NCBI GenBank assembly: GCA_015680685.1
Contig: MNCI01029357.1
Span: 506,153 to 570,152 of the forward strand
Source of the DNA: Gnetum montanum
Taxonomy: Eukaryota; Streptophyta; Gnetopsida; Gnetales; Gnetaceae
Length of the DNA stretch: 64,000 nucleotides
Direction: 5' to 3'
The position numbers and the translations under genes are program-made. This document shows positions 49,020 through 60,419 of the stretch, piece after piece. A model generated the notes under the pieces. That model made no database searches, had not been told where the DNA came from, and saw only the letters and a program-made list of their open reading frames with translations. Every line of letters starts with the position of its first letter. Within the stretch, counting starts at the first letter, position 1.

Positions 49020-50120
49020 ATGCTAATACTAATTGGGGAGAGCTGGAGATCCCTAAAAATTTACATTCTTAAAAAATGAGAAGCTAGTTATACTTAAAGC
49101 CAAACTTGCTCCTAAACAAAAAGCAAAATTTTTTAGAAGTCAATAAATGATCAATAGCCTTTACTTGGTCATACCCTGAACTCACTAGAATTGATCCACG
49201 AATATGCCAACATTACATTTACACTGATTTGTCCATGAATCCAAGGAGGAAACCACAATGAAAGTTGAATCCAAAATTAAAGTAAATTATCAAAGAGGAG
49301 ATTGAGCAACTCCTTAAGGTAGGGTTCATCCACCCCATTGCAGATAGCAATTGGATCAACCCACTCATGATAGTTCCAATGAGGGATGGAAAATGGTGGA
49401 TTTGTATTAACTTCAAGCTATTAAACATGGTAACATTGAAAGATCATTTTCCATTGTCATTTGTTGATCAGGTGTTGGACACCATTTCTAGGCATTGCTA
49501 TTATAGTTTTCTAGATGGTTATAATGGCTATAACCAAATCCAAATTTCCATATAAGATCAAGCCAAAACAACATTCACAAGTTCCTAGGGGACCTTTGCA
49601 TATCACAAGATGCATTTTGGTCTATGAAATGCTCTTACTACTTTTTAATATCTAGTCTTAAGCATCTTTCAATAGCAAATAAGTAGTGGAGTAGAAGTCT
49701 TCATGGATGAATTCTCCACTTATGGTGCTACATTCAAACAAACCTTAAACTACCTTAGCAACTACTAAAAAGATGTGTGGAAACAAATCTACGACTCAAT
49801 TAGAAAAAGAATCATCTCATGATCATAGAATGCATTGTACTGGAAGGGATTGAGGTAGATCCCAAAAAGATAAGGATCATCCAGTAAATCACTTGTCAAT
49901 TTGAAACTATCAAATATGTTTGGTCATTCCTTAGACACATTAGTTACTACCAGTGATTCATAGAGAATTTCTCTAAGATCACAAAATCATTGGTCAAGTT
50001 TAAAAATAAACATGCTGCCTTCATCTAGACCAAGGAATGTGAAAATGCATTTTAGAGCCTCAAGTAGAAACTCATAGAGACTCTAATTCTACAAGCACTT
50101 GACTAGTCTAGACTATTCCA
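49020..50120 (+). pseudogene. Element E reverse transcriptase remnant
   Basis: RT blocks include MIVPMRDGKWWICINFKLLN, DHFPLSFVDQVLDTISRHCYYSFLDGYNGYNQIQI (49367-49555) and a catalytic box reading VFMDEFSTYG, with the second Asp changed to Glu. The domain ends abruptly where RNase H should start. Confidence 0.8.
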
Positions 50121-50160
50121 TATCATGAACTCCTATTTTTTGCTATAATAAATGAATAGA
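50120..50160 (+). other. Deletion junction removing RNase H from element E
   Basis: E goes from 'ttccatatcatga' (start of RNase H in D, near 40340) straight to 'actcctattttttgctataataaatgaa' (near 40745 in D). About 400 bp are missing. ATGA occurs at both edges in D, so a microhomology-mediated deletion is likely. Confidence 0.7.
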
Positions 50161-50329
50161 TGCCTATAGAAGCAAAATGGTACGATGGCATCCTTACTTA
50201 TCTTCTCACTCAAGAGATGCCACAAGATCTAGACCATAGGAAGAAACAAGAGTTTCTTCATCAGGCTAAGCACTTCATGAAAATCAACGAACACCTTTAC
50301 AAGGTATGTGCCGATGGCCTAGTCTGTTG

Positions 50330-51440
50330 GTGTGTACTTGATGCAGATCAAGTATGTGTTCTCTAAGATGCTCATGATGGTCATTATGGAGGCCACTATG
50401 TCAGGGGATGCATGGCCATAAAAATCCTAATGGCAAGATACTATTGGCCCATAATCTTTAGGGATGCCCATCGATTTATCTAATCTTGTGAGTGCTCTCA
50501 ATAAGATGATGGGATAATCACACGAATGGAGGATCATCAATAGTGGATTCAACCACTAAAGCCCTTTTATGTATGGGGAATTAACTTCATGGTTCCCATC
50601 ACATCCATGTCTAATAGGAAGGCATACATAATTGTTGTCATTGATAACTATACCAAGTGCACAAAAGAAATAGTCACCATTGACTCTACATCATCCACTG
50701 CTACTCAATTTGTCTACCAAAATGTTATAAATAGGTTTCAAATGTCATGTGCACTAATTTCTAACAATGGAACTCATTTTACATGTGCCACTTTTCGAAA
50801 ACTCATGCAATGCTTGAGGGTTGAACAAAAATTAGCAACACCCTATCACCTCCAAGCCAATGGTCAAGCAGAGATAACTAACACGAAGATTACAAAGATT
50901 ATAACAAGAACTATTAGCCAATATAGGAGAGATTGGAGCACAAAACTCAATGATGTCCTTTGGACTTACCAAGCAACATGAAAACTCTCTATTAGCTTCT
51001 CTCCCTATGAGCTGGTGTATAGAAAATTTCCAACACTTCCAATTCAATCTAAGCTTCATACACTTTCAACAGCTTGCGACCTAGACCTTGACCTAAGTCT
51101 AGCACAAAAAGAAAGACTAATGAACCTAAATGTACTAGGCCAAAATTGATTAGAAGCCCTATCCTTGAATGAAGTATGTAAGGCATTGAGTAAGCAACAA
51201 CATGATCTTAGAATACAAAAGTTGAAATTTCAATCAAGAGATAAGGTTCTCAATTGGAATCCCACATACTTACCTTAAAAAGCTAAATTCCAAATATTAT
51301 GGGAAGGACCTTATATAATTGATGAAACTTTTCCTTCTGAGGCCATGATCATATATAAACTTAAGAGCCTAAATAAAAAGTAGTTGATCAGCATCCAATA
51401 GATAAAGCCTTTCCATGAGCCCAAGCAAGCCAGTGTAATA
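50330..51440 (+). pseudogene. Element E integrase remnant
   Basis: The HHCC zinc-finger residues are visible (H-D-G-H-Y-G-G-H, then C-E-C). The core has WGINFMVPITS, LISNNGTHFTC and QANGQAEITN: both catalytic Asp have become Asn while the Glu is kept. The frame 50589-50981 is open for 130 codons, the longest pol fragment in the window. The C-terminal part follows to about 51430. Confidence 0.85.
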
Positions 51441-52860
51441 AATACCTTAATGGATGGACAACTATGCTCAATTTTTTTAGATCTCCTCCTTCTAACTTAG
51501 TCATGGGGGAGATGTCCATTTGTGCTAATCATATATGTAGCTCCTTAGTTTCTCTATTTTTCGTTTTACACATTTTTTATCTTTGTAATTTGTTTATTCT
51601 ACACCTTTTTGATTTTACACAACTTTTTGTTTTACACCATCGTTAGTACATTTGAATATTTCTTGAATATTTTATACTTTCTTACATAGTTTACTTTATT
51701 TTAGTGTGATTTTTTAATTTTTGTTAATAAACGTGCTTTATGCCAATAGGACATAGTGGTTTTGTAGCTACTACTAATGGTGGTTTGTGATTAATGTTTT
51801 GTTTGCTAATGTTTGGTTTCTATTTTTGAAATTTTTATGTTGATGGCTAAGTCATGGTTTCTGTTTCATTGAATAGGCAGTGGGTCCACAACATCCACTC
51901 ATCCATAAAATCTATGGTCCTTCTTGTTTTGGAAGTTTGAGGTCCCTTTTCATTAAATAAATTTTTAATAAATTTGTGACCTTGGTAGTTTCTGGAATTG
52001 TGAAGGATTCAAAGGTTTGCACAAGATGTGACTTCAAAGGAACTAAATACTCTTTATACTCTTCTACTTGCTTAAGTGCATGAGTGTTTTCATAGACTTC
52101 TTACCATTCTATATCAACCAATAACAAGAAGTTAAATAAAGTCTTTGCATGATGTGGTTCCCATACAAAAAGAAAAAAACAAAAACAAATGAAAAAAAAA
52201 CATGATCAAAATCTCTCGTACATCAAACCATGTGTTCCTTTACATATTTTGTTCAATAAACACATTCTCCATCAAATATTTGAATTTTTAAGCTTTAAAA
52301 TATCATCTTCAATGATTTCATCATATTGTTGGCTTTTTTGGAACTCCATGGATCCCAAATTCATTGAAGAATTTCTTGTATTTTTTCAAATATTAGTTAG
52401 GGCCCTGTCAATAGAGTGAATGCATATACGAGGCCCCATATACACAACCCTAACAATGTAGTGGAGAAATACTATATATATGCATTACCCCACTTTGAAA
52501 TTTTCACATTTTCTAACAAATACCAAGGGAGTGTTTCAAATTGTACAACCTAGAACCTACTAGAGATCATAACTTCCTAATTTTTTATCCAAATAACCCC
52601 ATTCTTTGACCCTAAAACTACTAGAGGTATGCTCTTAGTCATGGGGGCCACAAATGTGCTATTTTTTATAGCAATTTTTTCACCATTTTTCTAACTCCCA
52701 CAAAGGTTTAACTAAAAAGTTAACTATTAAACACCAAATTATAAGAGTTAAACCTTTCTAATAATTGATCTACCATGGTCCAACCTTATCCAAAGTGTAA
52801 CTAAGGAGAGAAGGTATTCAAAAATTTAAAGTTAAACATTATATCTACTAATCTATGGAT
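51441..52860 (+). other. Element E 3' non-coding region
   Basis: Same order as 42061-44110 but shorter. T-rich near 51540-51720 and A-rich near 52170-52200. No conserved frame. Confidence 0.55.
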
Positions 52861-55735
52861 GTGTTGTGACTGTAGATTGCACCAAAAGGAAAACACACAT
52901 AGGAAGTACGACCACCTCAACCAAGGGAGAAATAGCTTAGAATGGGAAGGGGCTAATAATAAGCCTAGAAAGAACCACTTGCAACCCACACCACAAGTCC
53001 TCTTAGAGAAGAGGTAGAGGCGTAATCTATTTGACATATTCTAGAACCAACACCAACAATAGAACATTTCCACCAAGATGATGCACCAGCTCAATAAACA
53101 AATCTTGAGGTGACCTTGATAGAAGCTTACTTGAATCAAATAAAATCAATGGAGGTCCAAAAAATAGTTCTCTAAGAGTTAAAATGTGGTCTTTTCTTGG
53201 AGCAAGCACCTAAAGAAGTATAGGACCAATTAAATACCTCTCCCATATGGCCAATCATCACTTCCACTAGAGAGTGGTACATGGCAGAGACATTCCTATT
53301 CTAGAATAAAAGGCAAGCCAGTTTAATGGTCAAAATCAAGGACATCTTAGTGTGTAACTTGATGTAAGACATTATTGAAGTGCTTGGGTTGCTAGAAATA
53401 AGGGCGAATCTTAATAAGATTCTAATGCAGGTGGATCCCATAATCAAGAAAGAATGGATGCGATAGTGCTATGATGTCAACCACAAGGAGTTTAGTGCAC
53501 TCACACCAATAGAAAGGATCTACTATAAGAGTGTGCCCTTCCACCTCAATCCCATAGTGAGGCCAAGCAAAATCACCACCTTTTCTACCCATGCATGTGC
53601 TACTCTAAATAGGAGATTCCTTTCTAACTTTCCATAGCAAATTTATCTAGAGATGAAAGAAGTCATTTAAAGAAAATGAATGTGGAAGAAAGGCACTCCC
53701 CTTTCCATGCCTCATTAGAAAACTCTGTCGAAGGGGAGGAATAGTCTATTATACAAACGATGTTGTCAGGCATGCTCCAACTACTAATTGGATGGAGATA
53801 ATGAAAGATAAGATGTCTGCAATAATCATTTAAGAAGAGAATTAGCAATCACCACCTCCACCTACAACTCAAATAACTATGTTGAATGTCACTGCAATAG
53901 TCCAATAGTTACATGAATACTAAGAATCGCTTTTGAGCAAACAAGAGTAATAAGTATGCATAAGTGCCAGTGACCCATCTATGTACCAGCCCATGATGAG
54001 TCATCTAAATGAGGTGGACCAAATGATCAACCTGATAGATGGAGTTGGATCTATTTTCTCAACCCAAAGAACGTAGTTTTCCATTAGATTGAATCCTAGA
54101 ACTAAAGAGGTCATGATATCTCTTGTAGAATAGCAGTCACTTCCAGAAATATTTGGGAATGCCATGACCTTCTCAGTGCACTTAGAGAAGGATGAGGAAG
54201 CAATATTACTGGTGATGCAACACCAAGTGTAGGAAATAGTAGTAGAGATGGTTGCTGATAAAAATGCCAAAACACTTAATGTACCTACAACATTTGTACT
54301 AGATGACACTACACTCAAAGATTTGCAAACATCCAAAGGGATGATAAGTAGCAAATTACGCATAGCACAACATGAAGAACTATTGAACCAACTAGTGGGA
54401 ACCAAGCAATAGCTTTCAGGTGTCTTTGATCTTCCAAATAGTATTACTACAACCCAGTCACAGCTACTAGAGGCAAGAGAAAAAATATCATCTTAGAAGG
54501 GCAACTCAAAATAGCCAAGGAGCTAAACAAATGCTTAGCTACTAAATTTGTAGAATTAAGAGTCCAAATTTGTGACCCTAAATTTCTCAACATGGCATTA
54601 ATAAGAGATGAAGTTCTTGAACAGCTTTACACTAGACTAAAAGGGGTTGAGGGTGCAATGGAGATGGCAATGTTCTACTGATCCTTGGCAAAGGCTACCT
54701 AGTACAAAATTTAGAAGGCCCTGGATCTAATCCACCAAGACTATGTGCAACTAACTATAGAGAACCATCACCTACAAAATATTAATGACATAAACAATAG
54801 TTTATTGACTTTATCCATCAACAATAGGAGCAACTAGCCAGAGTGAACATGAAGCTAAGGAGATTGGCAACTGAAAATAGAAACATCTTCATGGAGGAGG
54901 TCCATGCCCTTTGCCAAAAGACTGCAATAAAGATAGTTACTTGGAAATCAAAGGCTCTCAAATTTGAGAGAGTCAAGAATCATTACAAAGATTAGGTTGG
55001 TCCACAAAAAGAAGTTAATAAAAAACACATTTAGTTGGAAAAGGCAAAAGTAAATGAAACCCTTCAACAACTCTAGTATAGAAGAAAAGTTTGGAAACCT
55101 ATCATTGATGGAATAGATGCCTATAATAAGGTGGAAATATAGATGAAAAATTCATAGATTGAGAAGATGATAGAATACATGGGGCTTACCAACCTTCGAT
55201 TTGCAAATCTAGTTATGTTAACTACCAGATGACCACAATTAAAACTAGAGAAGTAAGTGGCTAGCTCATAGTTGTTATACGAGGCCAAGTTCAAGTACCA
55301 CAAAGACACTAAGCAGAATATTTGCAATGGCAGATGTGTGAGGTTCTCAAGGGCAAATACACTGATCAGAGATCTACTGTGGAGAACCTAGCCAAAAGAA
55401 TGAATGACTACTAAGAGTTGCAAAACGCAGTCATGGTGTGAAATGCTAAATGTAAATAATTTGCTACCTAGTTTTTCAACATTAAGGAGTTGCTTCCAGT
55501 AATGTCCTATTCATGGGATATCGCCATTCCAACCCACATTGGTAATGTTGCATAGACTATGAACAATCCCTTCAGCAAGGAGGAGAAGATGAAGGTATTA
55601 CTAGATGTCTTTCACTTTCCATAAAAGGTTGTAGTTGTAGATAGATATCCATAGCTACCTCAACCACCAAATGCGCTCGAAGCTAGCAAAGATCCTTCAA
55701 AACCTCAAGAACCTCCACCACCTAGGACTGTTTGA
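52860..55735 (+). pseudogene. Element E extra ORF downstream of integrase, unknown function
   Basis: About 2.9 kb of broken coding sequence, which would encode some 900 residues if intact. The first part is shared with D (NECGRKALPFPCLIRKLCRR). The middle is charged and helix-like, perhaps coiled coil, with stretches such as MISLVE and EEAILLVMQHQ (54100-54230). The last part reads DIAIPTHIGNVA then MNNPFSKEEKMKVLLDVFHFP, followed by a Pro-rich tail (PQPPNALEASKDPSKPQEPP) and a stop near 55735. I see no signal peptide or transmembrane segment, so an envelope-like role is not supported. Elements A and C lack it. Confidence 0.65.
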
Positions 55736-55969
55736 TATTCTTAACCACCTTCATGCCCTTAGAGGATGTGCTATCTGGTTTTGAGTAGTCATGTCATGGT
55801 GATCAATTTTGTGTTATGAACACCACAATTTTTGTAATGTTCTTTATTTGTTCACTTGGGCACTCAGTCTTGTCAAGTTAGTTTGTCATCTTAAGATTTA
55901 GTTAATAATCCCATATCTTCCCAATTTTGTAAAGGAACTTGAGGACAAGTTTTATTTAGTTGTGGGGTA
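55736..55969 (+). other. Element E leader to 3' LTR, with polypurine tract
   Basis: A short non-coding stretch ending 'gttgtggggta' directly before TGATGA, comparable with 'catgggggta' in element A. Confidence 0.6.
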
Positions 55970-56916
55970 TGATGAATTGTTGTTGTGTTGTGTTGACGAG
56001 CCCCCCGTTAACATGGCCTCATCGACATAGACTTATCTATGTGGTGTTGCCCTATCGACAAGGCCACATCAATGTAGCATTTGGTGCATCTATGGGGCCC
56101 CATTGACGTAGCACTACAATAAAATCTATAAATAAGTGCTCGCTAGCTATGTTTAGAGAGGTGAATTCATAGTTGTAGTAAAGCTCTTATAGGTTTGTCA
56201 CTTGAGAGTTAGAATATTTCTCTAAGTTTCTACAGCAAGAGTTAGAAAATGTACAAATCTTTATCCGAGCATTGTTGTACCTGAACACACCAATGTGAAT
56301 GATAATAAAGACAAGCCTTTTAATCAAAACCTTGTAGCACTTGGAATAGATTAATGATTTATTTATGCATTTATTGTTTTTAGTAATTATGCAATTAATT
56401 AAGATAAATTAGATTTCAAGTGATTAGTTAATTAATTAAGCTAAATAGATTAAGCACATAAGTACAACTACTTCAAGTGTAAACATGTATTCGCTTGGTA
56501 ATCCCAACAATTTTATTACTTGGATCACCTAGTAGCATAGCACTTGGTAATCCCAGTAGTGGATACATGGGTTTAGGACATGTATGAAAAGTGGAACGAG
56601 AAGCTTATCTTAGGACTAGTTAGAGACTAGTTAATTAGTTAAATTAAATTAGTTATTAAATTACTTCATTTCTCTATTTTAAGTACCAGAAACATAAAAC
56701 ATAAAATAATAAAAATCATATGCGTTGATTACACTTAACCAAACCTTGTGCACCACAAGTGTAATTGAAAAGACAATCAATAACTATTAAGGCAAAGTCC
56801 ACTTCCTAAAAGATTAGTGCACCAGAAGACATAGAGTCTGTGGAATTTGACTAGATCGTGCATGAAATCTTCATGATTCATATGGTTGGGCTTAGGGGTA
56901 CCTTGACTACTCATCA
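55970..56916 (+). repeat. Third (3') LTR of the D/E composite
   Basis: 947 bp, TGATGA...TCATCA with intact terminal inverted repeats, followed by aatgg. It pairs with the split first LTR by shared sequence blocks. Confidence 0.85.
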
Positions 56917-56921
56917 AATGG
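56917..56921. repeat. Right target-site duplication of the composite (aatgg)
   Basis: It pairs with aataa at 28738-28742; the two differences are both G/A transitions. Confidence 0.5.
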
Positions 56922-58600
56922 AATTCTTAAAACTCATAGCATGTATATTTCTCTTATCTAATAGATCTAGAAATATTTTGGTTGTAATAAAATTTCAAAT
57001 TCAATTCTAATTTTTAAATTTAATAAAATTTAATGATAAATATATAACTATCTCAATCATATTCATGCTTTTTTCCAATACCCAATTTTACTTAGATTAA
57101 ATAAAATATGCTAATAGGGAAGGACAAAAGTTGTTAGCTCATTATTTAGCGTAGATAAAAAGTTATCAATTTGAGTCATACTTAAGGCATTATTATATCT
57201 CTCTCTATACATTTCTAATGTACCATGTTAGTTATATGTCTTCAAGTGTACTTATAGTCAAGTTATTTTAAGTTTCAACACCCCTTACATTTAACAAAAT
57301 ATTAATTTACATTTTTGCTACATATTAAATAATTCTTTCATCTATGACATTTAGAAGGATATTAGAAGTTAAAACATTTTTTAAAAATAATATTTATCTC
57401 CAAGATATATAGTAAGTTTAACTTAATAACTCAACATTACCTACCATAATTAGACCTATAACTTGAAGCTATTAAATCAAGAGTCTTACCACTACCACCT
57501 CATCTATGACATTTGATAAAAAATAGATTAGTAAATCATCATCAAATCCTTCATTATCTTAATAGGCTAGTGCATTTTGATAATAACTAGATGGTGATAA
57601 TAATAATGATAATAATGATGTATTAGCTTAATGCTAATAGATTTAGCATAGAAACCCAAGGTCATATGTTTGATTCAAATGAGCACTGTTGAGTTATAAA
57701 TTTAAAAAAACTATTCTAGAAAGGAAAAATCTCAAAGTGCTTTAATCAAAAGGATTTACATGTAAGAAAAAAATTAGTTTCAAGTAATGATGATGCTGAT
57801 TAAATAATTTGGATGATGGAGGTGAGGTAGGTATGGAAAGTGTGGCAACCCAAAATGCTTTGACTATAGGCACATTCCAAGACATATAGCCAATATGATA
57901 CTCTAGAAAAATTATTAAAAAAATATAATGATATCTTAATTGTAATTCAAATGGGCAATCATGATCATTAAACAATTCATTAATAGCAAGTAAAATTAAT
58001 AAGTAAGATATATTGGTGAGAAACAACTCAATTATTTAAAGTATGTCTAACTTTCCTACTAAAAATTAATTTTCCTTTCATGTTTTTTCAAGATCAATTA
58101 TGAGGATGTACACCTAAATAAATATCTTCACACTTAACAAGTTTTTCTTTTTTATGTTATTGTGGATATTTATTTATCTTAAAGGTAAGCCTATGATGTA
58201 CCATTAATTTTCATATTATTAAGATTATTTTTAGGGTCCAATATTTTCTCTCCTCTTCCCTTCCCTCCCAAAAAAACTATAAGGAACAAATATTTAGAGG
58301 GGTGGATATTAGATCCCAAAAAAATTATTAATAATGAGCATAGAAAATTCAAAGTATATCATAAGCTTGGTACTAAGTAGACATCATCAAAAAAAATATA
58401 GAAAAAGACACTTTCCAATTTTAGAACTATCTACTTAGTTTTACAACCTTATAATATATACTTTGAAAAAAATGATTATTAGTAAGGAGGAAGGTCCCAC
58501 TCCTAACAAAATTTACATTACTTTTCAACATTCATGCTTAAATGTAAAATATCAAAAGGATTTGAGATAGAGAGCTATGACTTAATACCAATATTTATAT
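56922..58600. other. AT-rich sequence, mostly unrecognised
   Basis: No LTR ends or genes are seen. It includes a short GAT/AAT-rich microsatellite (57593-57620) and a tRNA-like motif at 57620-57690 ('tattagcttaatgctaat', then 'ccaaggtcatatgtttgatt') related to those in blocks Z. Confidence 0.45.
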
Positions 58601-58699
58601 CAAAGCAAGAAAGTTACAACAACATTTCTTTGAAAAAGTACCATTCAAAACAATCCTTAAGTCATAAACTAGCCAAGTGTTTCAAAGTAGATCCAAGAT

Positions 58700-60150
58700 G
58701 GACTATGCCTCAATGTTCACAACACCTGCATGCATAGTATAAATATACATAACAAGTTAGTCTATAGGTTATGAGCATAGTGAGTACACCTCGTGAAATC
58801 ATATAAGTGATAAGACCAACATCATATGCACACATACAACCACAAAAATCACAAGTAACCACACAAGAAAGATCATTTCCCTAAAAGAGCTAAGATGCAT
58901 TTCTACTCTAACACATCTAGCCCTAAGCCCCACTCCAACGAGAAGCATGATATCCTAAGCATCGAAGTTGACACTTCTCCATAGGCCTAAATGTTCTTGT
59001 GATGGAATACATAAAGCAATCAAGAACATGTAGTTCTTTGGTGTTGGTTTTGATACTATGAGACTTGTGAGAATGTCCATATCCCTTTGGCCCCTTTGAT
59101 CCATCAATAAGGCATGTTTTCCTATAAAAGTCCTACCACTTATAAAGGATCCTTACATTGTAGCTTGTTATTAATCTTATGTTGAGAATCTTTACCATCA
59201 ACTATAAACTTCTTGTTAATACTATTCTTAATCCTTGAGTTAATCGTATTCTTGTTAGACAAGGAAAATTTTGCCTTATGAGCTATTTGTCCAATATGCT
59301 TAATACTTTTTCTAATACTAGTATACATATATGTAGGATCTTCTATCTTTTCTAGCTTCTTTATTGCCATTTGATCAATTTAATCATTGACATTAACTTG
59401 ATTTTTTATATCTTCAACTCTATATTTTTTTTCTCTATCTTTAAGTTCAACACAATGTTTTTTTTTTCTTCAAAATCTTTGTTCTTGAGTAGAAAAATAC
59501 AAGCATTAAAAAAATATCTTTCAAAATGGCAAAAGTTGCAAGAATTATAAAGATTATAATATATAATTGGCTAAATATAAGTTTGGCCTCTTGCTTGTAA
59601 TACTAATTCTTTTTTATGATTTAGAAAGTTAATTTCAATAAAAAAAAAAGCATATACAAAAAGCAAAAGTTGTAGCAATAGGCTTCATATACTTAATAAG
59701 ATCAAGAAGATTAACAATTTCCTCCTTAGCTTTTTGAAAAATCAATGGAAGATTATATAACTCAACAAAGCATAAAACTTTAGCATATTCTTCAAATTGG
59801 ACATCAAAATTAGGAGCTCACTTACGAATGATCAACACTGCATGTTTATGTAAGAAAGATCCTATATCTAGGGCATGCTATACCACTGAAGCATTACTTA
59901 ACATAATAAGTAGAAAAAAATGAAAATAATACTTAGCATAAAGAACTTGGATGTCACGTTAGTTAACCATGAAACAAAACTTCAATTATGAAATAAGTAA
60001 TCCAAAATTTAACTGAACAAATATTGTGATGAAAGATCATCAATCAATGACTCATATATATCATCAAGAAGAATAAAATCATGTGTCTTAGTTGCAGCAA
60101 TATCGCTAAAAAAAAGTTTCACAATGTTTTTCTTGTTAACTTCTAAATTT
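58700..60150 (-). pseudogene. Decayed coding-like stretch of unknown origin
   Basis: Read on the minus strand, three runs look like protein. The first is LEVNKKNIVKLFFSDIAATK followed by HDFILLDDIYESLIDD (60150-60030). The second is KKLEKIEDPTYMYTSIRKSI and onward (59370-59165). After a one-base frame change near 59140 comes a stop-free run of about 65 codons with SFISGRTFIGKHALLMDQRG and KPTPKNYMFLIALCIPS (59140-58935). The composition is mixed and hydrophilic, unlike random AT-rich frames. I do not recognise the family and assign no function. It does not match gag, pol or LINE domains seen elsewhere in the window. Confidence 0.4.
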
Positions 60151-60348
60151 TTATTTTGAAAAGTAACAAAAAAATTTTACATTCAGAAAAGAAGCATAAA
60201 ATTTTAATATTGGCTAAAAAACCTAGGAGTAATATAGAATCCTCGATAGGGAAATTCTTGAAAAATTAGATCCATGAAATAAAAAGCAAAACGACAAAGA
60301 TCAGATGCGTTAAAAAAAGTCAAATTCACTTTAAAAAAAACTAGATTG

Positions 60349-60405
60349 GCTTGAAACTGTGTAACATGCAACGGTTGATTGAACCTGTGTAACGTGCATC
60401 TGTTG
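60349..60405 (-). repeat. Short imperfect tandem duplication just past the germin stop
   Basis: On the plus strand 'gaaactgtgtaacatgcaac' is followed about 30 bp later by 'gaacctgtgtaacgtgcatc'. It lies in the presumed 3' untranslated region. Confidence 0.5.
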
Positions 60406-60419
60406 CGGGATGCAAAGTC

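Larger units (their letters stand above)
28743..56916 (+). mobile_element. Composite D/E: three LTRs and two internal regions of an Athila/Tat-like element
   Basis: LTR copies lie at 28743-28813 plus 35046-35820 (split by element C), at 44999-45924 and at 55970-56916. They have TGATGA starts and TCATCA-type ends and share PBS-like sequence after the first two. The outer ends are flanked by aataa (28738-28742) and aatgg (56917-56921), alike except for two transitions. The middle LTR has no duplication of its own: its right edge runs straight into a primer-binding site and its left edge cuts an open frame. By eye, the first and third LTRs resemble each other more than either resembles the middle one. 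This suggests one outer element carrying part of a second. Confidence 0.7.

Noticed and set aside
52860-55735. Retroviral envelope gene
   Set aside because: No signal peptide, transmembrane segment or fusion-peptide-like stretch is visible in the decayed frames.
44999-56916. Element E as a complete, independent insertion
   Set aside because: The 5 bp before the middle LTR (ggagg) do not match those after the third LTR (aatgg) as well as aataa does, and the middle LTR differs from the third more than the first does.
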